A stretch of DNA of 64,000 nucleotides. Source: Kingdonia uniflora. Lineage: Eukaryota > Streptophyta > Magnoliopsida > Ranunculales > Circaeasteraceae. This document shows positions 1 to 11,250 of the stretch, in pieces (position 1 is the stretch's first letter; each line of letters begins with the position of its first letter). Position numbers and translations under genes: made by a program. The DNA is taken from contig JACGCM010000452.1 in NCBI GenBank assembly GCA_014058105.1, positions 2,170,001 through 2,234,000 on the forward strand, in the 5' to 3' direction. Below the pieces are notes generated by a model. It was not told where the DNA came from. It ran no database searches and saw only the letters and a program-made list of their open reading frames with translations.

Positions 1-990
1 ATTCAACCTATTGCGTAAAGGGACAACAAAAAATAAAACTAAAAATAATCCTGAGATTGAATGGACTGCAGAATGTGAAACAACATTTCAAGAACTCAGA
101 AATTATTTAGGCAAACCACCAGTAATGAGCACACCTAAGGAAGCTGAAGAACTAACGATATATCTTGTTGTTACTCATGAAACATTGAGTTTTGTCCTCA
201 TTCGCCTTGATGAGAAGATGGACAAACCTGCCAACTTTATTAACAAAACTCTTACTCCAGCAGAATCCCGGTATACCAAGATTGAAAAACTACTATTAGC
301 TCTTATTTATACGTCACAGAAGTTGAAATAGTATTTCCAAGCCCACTCAGTTCGTGAAATGAAAAATTATCCTTTGAGTGAAATATTGTCCAAACGAGAG
401 AAATCTAGATGAGTACAACAAAGGTCGGTAACTCTTGGCGAACATGACATACGCTTCGAACCACGGCATTCTGAAAAAGGTCAAGCAGTAGCAGATTTTC
501 TTGTAGACTTCCCTGCAGAAGATCCGGACTAGGAAGAAGATTATGCAGAAATCAATGAAAAACAGTTCAAAGAAAAGTTAGACTGGATAACTCAGAAGGG
601 TTGGCATCTTCTAACTGATGGCTCTGCTAGACCTGCGGGATCAGGCATCGGTATCGTACTTATTACTCCTTCTAATAATAGAATTGAGAAAACAATCAGA
701 CTTAACTTTAACGCTGCAAACAATGTTGCTGAATATGTGGCATTAATTCATGGTCTAAACATGGCTCTAGATATTGAAGTATCTGAATTATCAATCTATA
801 CGGATTCTTTGCTCATCGTGAACCATTATACAGAATAGTTTCAGAAGAACGGTAAAATGATTGATTACGCAGCCGTAGTAGTAGACTGAATGTGCAGATT
901 CTAGAATGCTACCATCGTACATTTACCTTGTGGAGAGAACCGACATTCTGATTCCCTTACTTACTTGGCAAGAGTCCTCAACACAAAAGA
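1..990 (+). pseudogene. Gy1 pol: RT/RNase H fragment
   Basis: Decayed C-terminal reverse transcriptase and RNase H region of a Ty3/gypsy polyprotein. Residues such as PPVMSTP, a NKTLTPAESRYTKIEK stretch and the later LLTDGSA and EYVALIHGL motifs match the same region of Gy2 at 20.1-20.9 kb. RNase H removes the RNA strand during reverse transcription. In-frame stops occur near 330, 408, 530 and 836, some in codons that would be CAA, CAG or CGA. The first part is open from 11 to 331. The region continues into the integrase fragment and is not functional. Confidence 0.85.
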
Positions 991-2333
991 TCGATATCTC
1001 AAGATCAAAGTGATATCCACCCCCTGCATTAACATCATCAGTTCAAATTCTATTAATACTGAGGTCGTTGTAGAGAATGAGGACAAGTGGAGACGACCTT
1101 TTCTTACATTTATCGGACCTCAAAACAAGTTTGATTGTGAACTTCCTAAAGATCCTACTGAAAGAAGACGTGTGCTCGATAATGTTAAGCGATACGTCGT
1201 AGCCGATAATTTACTTTATAAAATATAAGTCACAGGATCATATCTCGAATGTTTATCGAACAAAGAGACTCAAAAAATCCTGCATGAACTTCACGAAGGG
1301 ACTTGCGGTTCCCATGCAGCAGGACGATCTTTAACCAATCGAGCTCTTACTCAAGGAGTATTTTGGCCTAAACTGAATGCTCAAGCAATCGAATATGTAA
1401 GCAAATGTGATGCAGGCCAATAACATGGACCCCAAATTTGAGCTCCAGCATTAGAACTCCATTCTAGTAACGTTGTTTGGCCGTTTAGAAGATGGCTCTT
1501 GGCCTCGTAGGAAAGTTCCCTACCACACCAGGCAAACGGAAGCATATCCTAGTAGCAACAGATTACTTCACCAAGTGGGCGGAAGCAGTTCCTTTATGCT
1601 GCATACGTGAAGATGAAGTCATCAAATTTATATGGAAACCATTATAATATGTTTTGGATGACCTCATCTCATCAGAATTGACAATGGACCTCAATTCGTT
1701 GGTTTTAGAGTCGTTGAGTTCCTCAATCAGCACAACATTATCTACTCTCCATCCAATCCATACTACCCACAAGGAAATGGTCAGGCCAAAATCAGTAATC
1801 GCACTATCGTCGATGGGCTCAAGAAATAGTTAATAGAGAAGAAAGATAACTGGATACAAGAATTACCACATGTATTATGGGCATATCGTACGACCCCTCG
1901 GATATTGACTGGATGCATACCATTCTTATTAGCATATGGTACTAAGGTAATCATCCCCACTTAATATCATCACCCGTTACACGACCATACCGCGACAGAT
2001 GAAGAAAACGAATTTCAGCTGGCATGTAACATGAATTGGATCGAGAAAACTAGAGACAGAACAATCATGAATTTGGGACGATATTACCAAGCTTTTGTCC
2101 GATCTTATAATAAGCGAGTTTATCATAGAAAGTTTGAAATCGAAGATATGGTTCTCCGAGAAGCTCTCAAACGCATAAAAGAAGGCAATACATGAAAACT
2201 CACCAAAAACTGGGAAGAACCTTTTATCATTATTGGAAAAAGTGGATTTGGCTCTTACGACCTCGCAAATGAACTTGGAGAACGAGTACCTAATCCTTAA
2301 AACACAAGAAGATTGAAGCTATATTGAAGATAA
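991..2333 (+). pseudogene. Gy1 pol: integrase
   Basis: Ty3/gypsy integrase, which joins the element cDNA to host DNA. An H2C2 zinc finger is visible (LHEGTCGSH near 1290, KCDAC near 1405), then the DDE core with ATDYFTKW near 1558 and RIDNGPQF near 1674. The position of the third acidic residue reads NGQAKI: the usual Glu is Lys (AAA at 1788-1790), as in the other two integrases here. The C-terminal part runs through DLANELGERVPNP and RLKLY, with the stop at about 2333. Several stops and frameshifts disable it. Confidence 0.87.
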
Positions 2334-2623
2334 TAATCTATCACAATATACTCTTTCAAAATGAATTTATCATCTTGTATACCGATCTTACATCAATGAA
2401 ATACTTATGTTTGATCACCATACATCTGAGTACTTATTACTATTTCATATAGTACTCCATCTAACATTATTTGTTCGTTAATCTTATAACAATGAAATAC
2501 TTGTGTCTGATTACCCTACATTACAGTACTTTTCTAATATATTAAACAAGTACTTTTATAAAAAAGATTATATCTCTAAACATTACAAATTACCCTTGGT
2601 TTCACCCCGTTCAAATAGATTAC
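2334..2623 (+). other. Gy1 post-integrase spacer
   Basis: No gene is visible between the integrase stop and the 44-bp array. There is a weak imperfect duplication: ATGAAATACTT followed by similar sequence occurs near 2396 and again near 2491, about 96 bp apart. It may be an older, decayed part of the same repeat-prone region. Confidence 0.5.
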
Positions 2624-2843
2624 AGATCGTTTATTGCGTTAGCCAATTTGATCCTCTAGTAAATTATAGATCATTTGTTGCATCAGCCAACTTGATCCTC
2701 TAATATATTAATGGTCTTTTGTTGCTTCAGCCAAATTGATCCCCTAATGCAATATAGATCATTTGTTGCTTCAACCAAATTGATCTTCTATTACATCAGA
2801 GATCGTTTGTTACTTCAGCTAAACTGATCTTCTATTTTTTTTT
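2624..2843. repeat. 44-bp tandem repeat, about 5 units (Gy1 3' region)
   Basis: Five consecutive units of 43-45 bp, each built on AGATCATTTGTTGCTTCAGC followed by CAAATTGATC and CTCTA, start near 2624, 2668, 2711, 2756 and 2800. Units differ from one another at a few positions. The array lies between the integrase stop and the end of the antisense gene, the same place as the 145-bp array in Gy2, but the two repeats do not share sequence. The 3' untranslated region of plant Tat/Ogre elements is known as a source of new satellites. Confidence 0.85.
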
Positions 2844-3057
2844 AAAACATTTGTAGCATTAGCCAAAGCAACCCTCTACTATACGATAATATGTGGAATC
2901 ATTCAATAAAACAGATACCCAACTCATACATCACAATTGGTTCATCACAAGGTTAATACAGATCATTCTTTTTATCAACAGACCTACCTTATTGCACTCT
3001 ATTTATAATATTTTCATTCGTCTAGTACAAATAATCACTTATAGCAATTGTTACACC

Positions 3058-6000
3058 TCATTGCTCACTCGAGCTATCATTTGAACTGTCACCTGAAGGA
3101 TTCCTAGCATTACGCAAACTCTCCCCATACAGACGAACACGCATAAACTCTGGCATTTTCCCAATTACAATTTATTTTCCTTCCATAATCCTACTCTCTT
3201 TAAGAGCTCCAATTCTTGATACCATTGGATCTAGGTAATCCGATTGAGCCAACCTCATGTCGTACTCACATCTTGGGTAATTAAACAATCATATACAGTT
3301 CTACTTTCTTCTTCTAATCTATTGAACTCTAATATGAAGAACAAAATAATTGCTACCATATCTTTCTCGTATACATCACTTGCCTCACTTTTCACTTTTT
3401 TAGAAAGAATAAGATCACTAAGTTTACCTTGAGCTTCCATCAGCATAACTTCCAAGTTTTGGAAGCATTCATCCACCTTTTGTTTTTCATTCAATGTTGC
3501 AGCTTTCCAAGATTCCAGCACTGTCATGAATTCGTCCATATGACAAACCATAGACATTGATCCCTCCACCTCAGCCTCATGATAATTTCTTTCGTCAAGG
3601 CTTATTTTTGCCCTACAGAGATCCGCATCCAATTAAGTATTCGCATCATGCAATTTCGTATTCTCTGCTTGCTACTCTAAAATATTTAACTCTCGCAACT
3701 TAACATTATGTTCTAACATGTATACCTTATCCCAAGTCTTGTTTATGTTTTTATTTTTTTTGACTATGGGATTCTTCTACTTTTTTTATCATCATATTAA
3801 CAATCGACCACAATACTTCATATTTTTTAGCACGAGCTTTTGTCTCTATAACCGTTGCTCGCATATCAGCTATCTCCGCCTCCAACAAATTTACCTGAAA
3901 TTGCAAGTCTTTCACATTATTTCTTCCTTTCCTAACATCGTCAACAACTTTGTATTGCGCATTTACGCAGTTATCAATTCCGCCCCTTGTCGCTTAATTT
4001 GTTCAGAGGTACCCAAAAGCTTTGCATCCCTTTTCTTTATAACTTCTTTTAATCCCTCCATCTTTCTCAACTCCCTGTTTAATTCAGCCTCTTTATCTTG
4101 TAGTTTCTCGGACAAACGAAGTACTGTATTTCAATCTTTTAATATCTTCACCTTTATTTTTTCTTCTAATTCAGTAGCACTCTTTAGTTCCCCCTGACAC
4201 GAATTTAGATCAGCATTCAATTGTTCATTTTGAACGCATAACCCATCACACTGCCTCTAAAAAACTACTAGTTCTATCTATCATGGCAGGTCACATTTAT
4301 AATAATTCGTTTATACAAACAAATTACATATTACAATTAACAAGTTTAATTAGGAACATGATATCTGAGTAATATCGATACATCGTTCTATTTATCATCA
4401 CAGAGAACAGATTTCATTTATCATCAAAAGATAGTATACAAAGATCTAACACATAAGTAGGGTTGGTAACAAACAGAAATACCCTATTTTCGCTTCTTCG
4501 AGATATGAGAGGGCTGCCCTTTATCTCTCAAAATCTTTCTATTCGTTACTTGAACATCTATTAGAGCTATAAAGGTCACCACCTCTGGCTGGCGTTGTTT
4601 GCACCGCGGTCGGGGTATTAGACTCTCGACCTCCTCCTCATCCCCTTCTGACGACAATTCCCTCAATCTAGGAATGGGTTTTTCACCAACATTTTCCTCT
4701 TCATCTCTGGTAAACTACATGTTTTCAGCCTTGGCATTCTCAACATCAAAATCCTTCTCACATTTTGTTACGAACTTCCTAAATTTGTTTTCTACCCTCT
4801 CCAGTGCTCCTCCATAATAATTAATGACACTTTATATATGACGCTCATGTTCTGTTCGAGCTGCAACTTTTACTTGTGATGGATACAGATGCTCCTTTAA
4901 CTGCATATGCGCCTTATACAGGCGTTTGTACAATTCTTTTTTCAATACCCCTAAAACCCTCACATCAACTTCTAACTTCATTCGAACAGTCACTTCTTTT
5001 GACAATCGTGTCGCTAAAGACATTTTTTGCTCAACATGTTGCGATAATACATCCTACAACTCCTTTAACTCACCCTCTAATAGGTGTTGAACCTCTATTT
5101 TCTCTTTTCTTATCCTAAAAAATATAATTCTCATGGTCCTCCGATCCTACATAAAGCTAAACACATCAGATAAAGACTCTACATCGCCCAATATAACAGA
5201 CACACCAGCTCGAGCTGAACATTTTTTTGTCTCTAAACTATGACGATTATGTACTTCTTGAGCTAAAAGCATAACTCGAGTGGGGTCAGGAACTTCACCT
5301 TTTTACTTCAAGAGCTCTACATAAGCTTCTTTTAAACCCCATTCACTATCTACTTCGACCTTAAAATACAATGTCAGGGTAATTAGTATAGCTTTGCACC
5401 TAGCCTTATCACTCGAATCGTTAAAATAGGTTAACTTTTTTGGTTTTCGAACTAATATCCCCCTTTCCTCCACCTTTCTTAACACTTCATCCTTTTCTAT
5501 TTTTATCTTAGCATATTTATACTATAGGTCATATAAATCTTTAAAGGTTTTCTCTAAATTAAATTTAAATTGCCTTATCTCATATTCAGTTTTATTAAGT
5601 ACCTGCTGAATACTAGCCACATAATCCCTTGCTCTACTCAACGTTTTCTCCAGTTCAGAATTCGTTTATCTCAATCGCTCTATCTCCTACACAAATTATA
5701 AATATCTCGTTATCATACAAACATTCAAGGAGAGCATATTAAAGGTTTCTATCAAACTTAACAGTTTTACGAACATACAGAGTACAATCCCATCAAAGTT
5801 AAACGAACTACATAGTTTGGAGCATAGTACTACAGATTGCTTAAAGAATCTTGCTAATGTCAACCTCAGCTGGAGGATCTGATGTCTTATCAGCAGCTAC
5901 AGCTAGTTCAGTGGGTGTAATAGGTAAATTGGTTGTATCAGCAACATCAGCTACCACTTTACTTTCTACCTCTACAGGAAAGTCTATCTCATCGCATCTG

Positions 6001-6304
6001 CCAAATTGACCCAACTCGACATCAACACGAATTAACCCAAAAGAGTAATAAGATTACACAAAAGAATCTCGTTCTACCTTCAATACCTTGCATGATCGTG
6101 ACATCACATCATCATACACAGATAGTACTCTATACCACTCTTTAGCGGCCTTGGCATCTTGAGCTCACTGTTTTTCTCTAACTCGAGCTCAGCGTCGAGC
6201 TCCCTAATAGAAGTTGATTGTACATCAAACTTTAGGGCAAGATCTCCAAACTCTTGGCTCCTCTTATCAGGGCACTTTGTTGCCCCTTTCAGCAGTATCG
6301 AAAG
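3058..6304 (-). pseudogene. Gy1 antisense gene: coiled-coil C-terminal exons
   Basis: C-terminal part of the long antisense gene, running from an acceptor (TTGCAG) at 6304 down to a stop at 3058-3060. Segments in all three frames are rich in Glu, Lys, Leu and Asp with heptad-like spacing (LDAELELEKNSELK; FNRLEEESRTVYD near 3300), as expected of a long coiled coil. The tail has YDMRLAQSDYLD, matching YDLQLARLSYID at the end of the Gy2 copy, then a Ser-rich end (SGDSSNDSSSEQ). Function is unknown. Stops and frameshifts break it. The exon borders between 3100 and 6300 are not resolved. Confidence 0.68.
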
Positions 6305-6391
6305 CTGCAAGTAAAAAAAATACACAAACACAAGTTCAGAACAACAACTTTTAGTTCGAATACAAGATAATTAATGATTTCAAACACATAC

Positions 6392-6932
6392 CGTGAAAAT
6401 GTGTTCTTGATACTTTTCATCGAGCAGCTTCAGATCGGTCCCTGCCATCAGACAATATTTCTGCTCGAGCTCTCTCATCTTGGCTGTAACATGCGGATAG
6501 TACGAGAGCTACCCTCGTCCTCATGCTACATTATCTTCAACAAGTGCTTCTCTACCTCTGTAGGAGTAACTGCACTCACTTCCTACCTCTCCTCCAGATC
6601 CTCATAAACTGTTTTTGCGATCTCTTATTTTGTGGTCACCGCCCCAGTAGTAGATGTACCCTGTCGAGCTGCCTTTCTTGACCTCTGAGTAGTCCATTTC
6701 AGGCTTCCAGGTACAGAAGATGGAAGACTGAGGACATCATTAACACTGAAATGAGTTTTCTCCTCAGCCATTGCGCGTTTCTTGTGAGCTTGTTAAACTT
6801 AGGGTACTATGGAATCTACCCTCTTATCCCTACGAATACTGAGCTCACCAAGTACCTGCTTTAACTCGACCTGATCACGAGCAACACAGTCGAACAAGCT
6901 GGTATTATTAGGTACCGATGAAGGATTGGGTT
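6392..6932 (-). pseudogene. Gy1 antisense gene: LFDxV exon
   Basis: Exon bounded by an acceptor (TTTTGTCAG) at 6933 and a donor (GTATGTG) at 6391. It begins KPNPSSVPNNTSLFDCVARD and continues with LxELSIRRDKRVDSIV, which aligns with LFDVVSRE...LEELGIHREKRLNSVVEKV in Gy2 and LLDKVAQD...LEDLGISRKKRVNSRVEKV in Gy3. This block is the best conserved short module after the transposase-like domain. Function is unknown. Several in-frame stops are present. Confidence 0.72.
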
Positions 6933-7014
6933 CTGACAAAACTAAGAGAAAAACATTAATTAACAGTTAGAAGACATGATATTAGTTAGCAGAAGATTGA
7001 TCAACTCTACTTAC
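6933..7014 (-). other. Conserved intron in the Gy1 antisense gene
   Basis: 82-nt candidate spliceosomal intron on the minus strand: donor GTAAGT, acceptor TTTTGTCAG, phase 1. It lies 11 codons after a DEP motif. Gy2 and Gy3 have introns of 79 nt at the same place relative to EEP. Splicing keeps the reading frame from DEPT...NP into NPSSVPNN. Confidence 0.8.
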
Positions 7015-7868
7015 TTGGGTTATAATATTTATGGTTCAGAACGAGCGTTGGTTCATCTAGAACTATATACAGTTACCCCCTACCCATACAAGGTGATCAT
7101 TCTATGGCCTACTTGCCAGATTCAAAGTTAAAAAATTTCTGCCTAGATAAATCACTATACAGGTAACCACAACTTTGACCTTTGACATATTTCCATTTAT
7201 AAAATTTTAACACATCATTGGCTTCGAACTGCTTGGCAGTCCCTTCCATTCTTTATTTATCATTCAGTGCTTCACATACCCTCACCATTTTATATACATT
7301 CCCATTCAGTTGGGCAGGGCAACACTGCAATATATTCATAACCCCTTTTTGAAAGAAGGTCAGAGGAACTCTGAGACCATACACGACCTGATTCAAGTAA
7401 CATAGAAACCCATCATTCGAGAATGCTAGCCCGAGGCCATTATAGTACGAGAGAGTAGCATCCTCATCAATCCTTCTCTCCCTTTTCCACTTCTCCAAAC
7501 ATGGGACTTGGTAATATACCGCTTCCTCCCCTTTTCCTGGAACATAGACCCTAAACCAGTGACCTTGGTCCACCAGATAACTTCCCCATTCTCCCTGCAA
7601 TTTCTTTTTGTATTTCAAATATTCTTTTTTTACATCTACTCCCACTGGGTATATAACAAATAATTTATCTTTTTCATTCCTATCCTCTACCTCTATCACT
7701 TTTCCTATTTTATTGGTTTCCCCAACTTCTACAGTCACCTCTATACTATTTAAAGTTTTTTCCATGGTATTACACTCGTCCTCCCTCCCCGACGATGATG
7801 TTTCCACCAAACTTGAAAATACTACAAATTTACTTATGGGAATTCTTGGTTTGGAATGCATATTAGAC
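7015..7868 (-). pseudogene. Gy1 antisense gene: gypsy-type putative transposase domain
   Basis: Large exon starting at a CTGTAG acceptor. It opens with SKPRIPISKFVVFSS and an acidic/Ser linker, then a globular part with WGSYLVDQGHWFRVYVPG, LEKWKRERRI, GFLCYLNQVVYGLRVPLTFFQKGVMNIL and QLNGNVYKMVRVCEALN. That pattern matches the family annotated in plant genomes as putative gypsy-type transposon protein (Pfam Transposase_28). Family membership is my recognition, not a search result. The role is unknown; nothing in it resembles a catalytic triad. The open stretch covers 7253-7882, then stops appear. Confidence 0.77.
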
Positions 7869-8369
7869 CTACAGATACACAAAATATTTTATCATTATCA
7901 CTACTTTACATATTATACTTTACACACAGTAAAAACGGCACCAACCCTATTTTTATCCAGTCAACACAGTTATTTTACAGTTTCCCAAAAATAAAAGTAA
8001 TCATTTCAAGTTTCTCTCTTCTTCACCAAAACAAACATTTTCTCTCTTTACAGTCGATTCATATAACAAAGCTTCTACACTACAGAATTCTCTCATCAAT
8101 TCCTCAAAGATCTCAAAACCCTTACATTATCAAACTTCTGTATCCTTCACTTTAAAAGGAAAAACAAACAATATCATACAAATTATTAGCAAAAACAAAT
8201 CAAACAAACAGAGACATAGATCACCAACCTATACTTGAAGAATAGTAATTTTCTGCTTTACTCAGATGTTTTACCGAGAATGACCGATCTCGTCGCTTTT
8301 TCAACAATTTTTATCACTCGATGAACCTTTTCCTCACAAATCATAATCAAAACTCAAACGTTTCCTCTC

Positions 8370-8600
8370 TTAGGAGATAGGATTTGCATAATTTTTTTCT
8401 ATCTCTGCAACTGTTGATAATTTATGAGGGAGAGAAATACAAAATTTTAAACTCTCCCTCGGTTTACGAAATGACAGCTCCTTTTGACACACGTTAGCTA
8501 CCCCTACTATCTCTACAGGTATGTCATTTCGGGTAACAACATCATCATAACTTTTATGATAACGCTTACTGTCATCGTGTATGTTCTTATTGTCCGCCAT
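8370..8600 (-). pseudogene. Gy1 antisense gene: basic exon
   Basis: 76-codon open segment beginning MADNKNIHDDSKRYHKSYDD. It aligns with the Arg-rich exon of Gy2 that begins MAEERDRRGHRTRYAKNHYE (28776-28479), including an ELSFRKPRESLK / EPSFQKLRENIK match. It precedes the transposase-like exon in the same antisense order. Function is unknown. An ATG start and hydrophilic composition are all that can be said. Confidence 0.65.
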
Positions 8601-8893
8601 TAAAAAAATTGCCCCTTTTCACCAACGCAGTACAAACGGCCAATCACCTTACTTTTAAACTATACCAAGATCATACGATATTCCTAAAATAGTTTAATAT
8701 TTAAAATTTGAAGATATCTATACAGTTGTTAAAATCATAAAGCTATCACCAACAATATATGTAAACAAACAGTAAAATAGAGTACTTTACTCTTATTCAT
8801 CTCGGATCGACGCAACAACTATGCCTCATTCTACATATAACAGATTGCTGCAAAATAGATTACTTATTTATTGTGAACCTCTACAGTTCGATC

Positions 8894-9254
8894 CTACAAA
8901 CTTATGTAGTTACATTTCAAGCAGCCTGGATTGTTTACCTCACCACATGGAATTATCTCTCCTTTTGCTACCCCTGCATCCTCTTCCACAAGTTTGTCAC
9001 ATGCGAGATATCGAATAGTCATTTCTCGTACTGTAGCATCCAGAAGAGACCTACGAAATATATTCCACCAAAAAAAGAGATCATACTCTTCACGCCTACC
9101 TTCATCATCTAGGTCGTTCAAATTCAATGGCCATTCTGGTAACACAACATCATAAAGGCAGTTGACAAAAATATCATTCACGAAATTCAACAACCTTGAT
9201 ATGAAACCTACCGTCTGCTGCATGATGAGCACGCTGAGAACGTTTCCTCACCAT
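8894..9254 (-). pseudogene. Gy1 antisense cassette: second short ORF (b2)
   Basis: Open reading frame of about 110 codons upstream of the basic exon, containing LNDLDDEGRREEYDLFFW and RSLLDATVREM...CDKLVEEDAG. A related segment occurs in Gy3 near 58.3-58.6 kb (LMGRELEYAHFSLRIFF) and, more weakly, in Gy2 near 29.1-29.3 kb. An ATG at 9254 in a neighbouring frame has a TATATAAAG box about 60 nt upstream. It could be a separate small protein or a 5' exon of the main antisense gene. No known domain. Confidence 0.5.
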
Positions 9255-9312
9255 GGTTACTCGCACAAAAAATTATCCTTGCAAAAGATACAAGACATAG
9301 AAGCCAAGAATC

Positions 9313-9321
9313 CCTACTTTA
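9313..9321 (-). promoter_or_regulatory. TATA-like box upstream of Gy1 b2
   Basis: TATATAAAG on the minus strand, about 60 nt upstream of an ATG at 9254. The motif is a good plant TATA match, but the assignment is by position only. Confidence 0.45.
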
Positions 9322-9961
9322 TATAGACACCAGGAATATCTTTTAGAATCCATATCACCCCACAGATTTTGCTGGAAGATTTATTTTAGAAGAAAATTTT
9401 TAGGACAGAAGAATATCAACAACCAATCTCGTTTATTGTGACAGATCATTCTTTCCATATTATGAAATATCTCCTGAGATTTTATACGTACAGATATGAA
9501 GATGGTAACATACAAAATCAAACAAGTCCAGCGGTAGCCTCTACAGACCAATATCAATTCTTTCCAAAGGTCGAGACATTTTTTTAGCTAGTTCGAATAC
9601 ACAGATCCCAAAATGCCATATACCTTTACAACAACCCAGCTATCTTACAAAAATTATCTACTTCCTATCATCACATTTTTGAGCTCCTCTAATTTTTCAG
9701 ACCTCCCTATCACTACCATTTACCGATATACACACTGAGGTCTGTATGGTTCGACACACAGCATCAAGATAATATGGCGATGACATTTCATTAGTTTAAT
9801 TTTTTTTACAGATATACTATCATTACAGAAAATATACACATTACTTTCCAATATTACATCAAGTAACAGTTTGAAATGCCCATCGACAGTCAACGAGGAA
9901 GAAGATACAAATTTGAACTAAGTTCCAAACTCTGATGCCATGCTGTAAGGAATAGGAAACA

Positions 9962-10437
9962 GTGGAACTAGAAATCACAAATGAAGGATCTTCAGGGCCA
10001 ATATCTATGGTCTATGAAAAAACACCTTCTACTATCGCCACCTCTTCCGCCATAACACCCACCTCCCCGTATGCTAGCGACAAACGGAAGGTCCTATTTC
10101 TTAGAAAGGACCTACTCACTAGCTGGATATATACCGGTGAGACTCTCTCGGACAAATGCCTGCCGCTTCATCTTCAGTTTTAATAGCCTCCTCCGCAAGC
10201 AATTGAAGACCATTTCGGTGCTCTGCCTCAGACATCAAAAGATAATAGAAATGCACCATCTAATAATAATCATCCCCCGCGTCCATCACCTCTTAATATG
10301 ACATATGGTGATAGGTAGGCAATACAAGAATTAGTATCGGCAAATGCAAAAGCTGGTATCCAAAATACATGATGCGCAGTTCTTTCATCTTTCTATAAAT
10401 TCTAGACTCTCGAGATTGGTTCCTTGTAGTCATCATA
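9962..10437 (-). pseudogene. Gy1 antisense cassette: first short ORF (b1)
   Basis: Starts MMTTRNQSRESRIYRKM and continues YFGYQLLHLPILILVLP, MSYQEV (one codon is a stop) and GDDYY. It aligns with the intact Gy2 b1 ORF (MVTTRRQ...YFGTQSLSLPTPIPVPP...MSWEEV...NDDFYQLWRF) and with Gy3 b1 at 57085. It is the first ORF of the antisense cassette, nearest the 3' LTR, with a TATA-like box 96 nt upstream. Function is unknown. At least three stops are present here. Confidence 0.65.
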
Positions 10438-10532
10438 CTCTCAACAGCTAGAAGATTTCAAGTACAGAAACAAGAACAAATGAGAAATAGTTCAGAGATG
10501 AAGACTTGGTTCATCATACATAACTCAGAGTG

Positions 10533-10541
10533 CTCTTTATA
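10533..10541 (-). promoter_or_regulatory. TATA-like box of the Gy1 antisense cassette
   Basis: TATAAAGAG on the minus strand, 96 nt upstream of the b1 ATG (10437). Gy2 and Gy3 have TATA-like boxes about 70 nt upstream of the matching ATG. Confidence 0.5.
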
Positions 10542-10751
10542 CTATGATTAACATTTAAGCCGACTCTTCAAATTCCCAATGTCAGAAAGATTTCCCATGC
10601 AATAACATTGATTGGACCCATTGGTTCTCAAAAACCCAAAAGACACAAACAAATATTCATGAATAAATATTGAAAATGATTCCCAGATATTAAACGTAAT
10701 ATTAATGACACTTCTCAACCAATAATACTCACCCATAATGTTTCTCGTACT

Positions 10752-10771
10752 ATTGGCTGAGAGTGGGCGGT
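10752..10771 (+). promoter_or_regulatory. Gy1 polypurine tract
   Basis: GGCTGAGAGTGGGCGGT lies directly before the LTR start TGTAGTGAC. The Gy2 counterpart GGGTGAGAGGGGGCAGT lies before TGTGAGGGC. This tract primes plus-strand DNA synthesis in LTR retrotransposons. Confidence 0.7.
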
Positions 10772-11250
10772 TGTAGTGACTTATTCCGCATCCCGGACTT
10801 ATCCTTCATCTTCGACCAATATACGAACTTTTGACCTCATTAATAGAGTATATGGCATATTTATAGCACAATCAGAATCAAGACTGCAACATCAGGAAAT
10901 AGTTATAGTAAGAGTTTCTCAACCAACACCACTCGCCCATGATGCTTCTCGAGCTCTTGGTTGAGAGTCTTCTTATAATAGCATATTCCGTATCTCGAAC
11001 TCAATGAATTCATGATGAAGGACAGAAGAATTCTCAAACTAACATTTCATATACTCACAATACTCATTATAATAAGCTAGCAATCTACCATTCTCTCTTT
11101 CACAAAATCTTCAAGAGAGGTCATGATTTTTAACCTATTCAAAGGTTTTCCACGCAAAATTATCTTGTTAGCTATCACTTACTATTTTTGAGCGTTCAAA
11201 ACACATTTGGTGTAAAGGCTCAGTTTGAATCCTGAAATTTGGCTATTACA
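10772..11250 (+). repeat. Gy1 3' LTR
   Basis: Begins TGTAGTGACTTATTCC and ends ...GGCTATTACA. The last 190 bp resemble the ends of both Gy2 LTRs, including CAAGAGAGGTCATGATTTTT and a TTTTCCACGC block. At 479 bp it is shorter than the 758-bp Gy2 3' LTR, so it has lost internal sequence. The junction region is duplicated: the stretch at 10706-10800 (CTTCTCAACCAA...GAGAG...TATTCCG) recurs at about 10915-11000. Confidence 0.75.

Larger units (their letters stand above)
1..11250 (+). mobile_element. Gy1: Tat-like Ty3/gypsy retrotransposon, 3' part
   Basis: The window opens inside pol. The visible order is RNase H, integrase, a 44-bp tandem repeat array, a long antisense gene on the minus strand, a purine-rich tract and a 3' LTR ending ...TATTACA at 11250. 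A long region with an antisense ORF between integrase and the 3' LTR is known from Tat-lineage elements such as Grande and Retand, so the lineage call is an inference from layout and pol similarity to Gy2. The 5' half lies outside the window. Pol carries many stops and frameshifts, so the copy is dead. The right flank is caulimovirid-like DNA, which the element appears to have entered. Confidence 0.85.

Noticed and set aside
3718..4197. 159-codon plus-strand ORF with many Phe and Leu, looking like a membrane protein
   Set aside because: It is the antisense shadow of the Glu/Lys-rich coiled-coil exons of the Gy1 antisense gene. Lys/Glu codons read backwards give Phe, Leu and Ser.
10776..10964. 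Small ORF in the Gy1 LTR
   Set aside because: Covers the LTR start and the duplicated junction, with no homologue in the Gy2 LTR.
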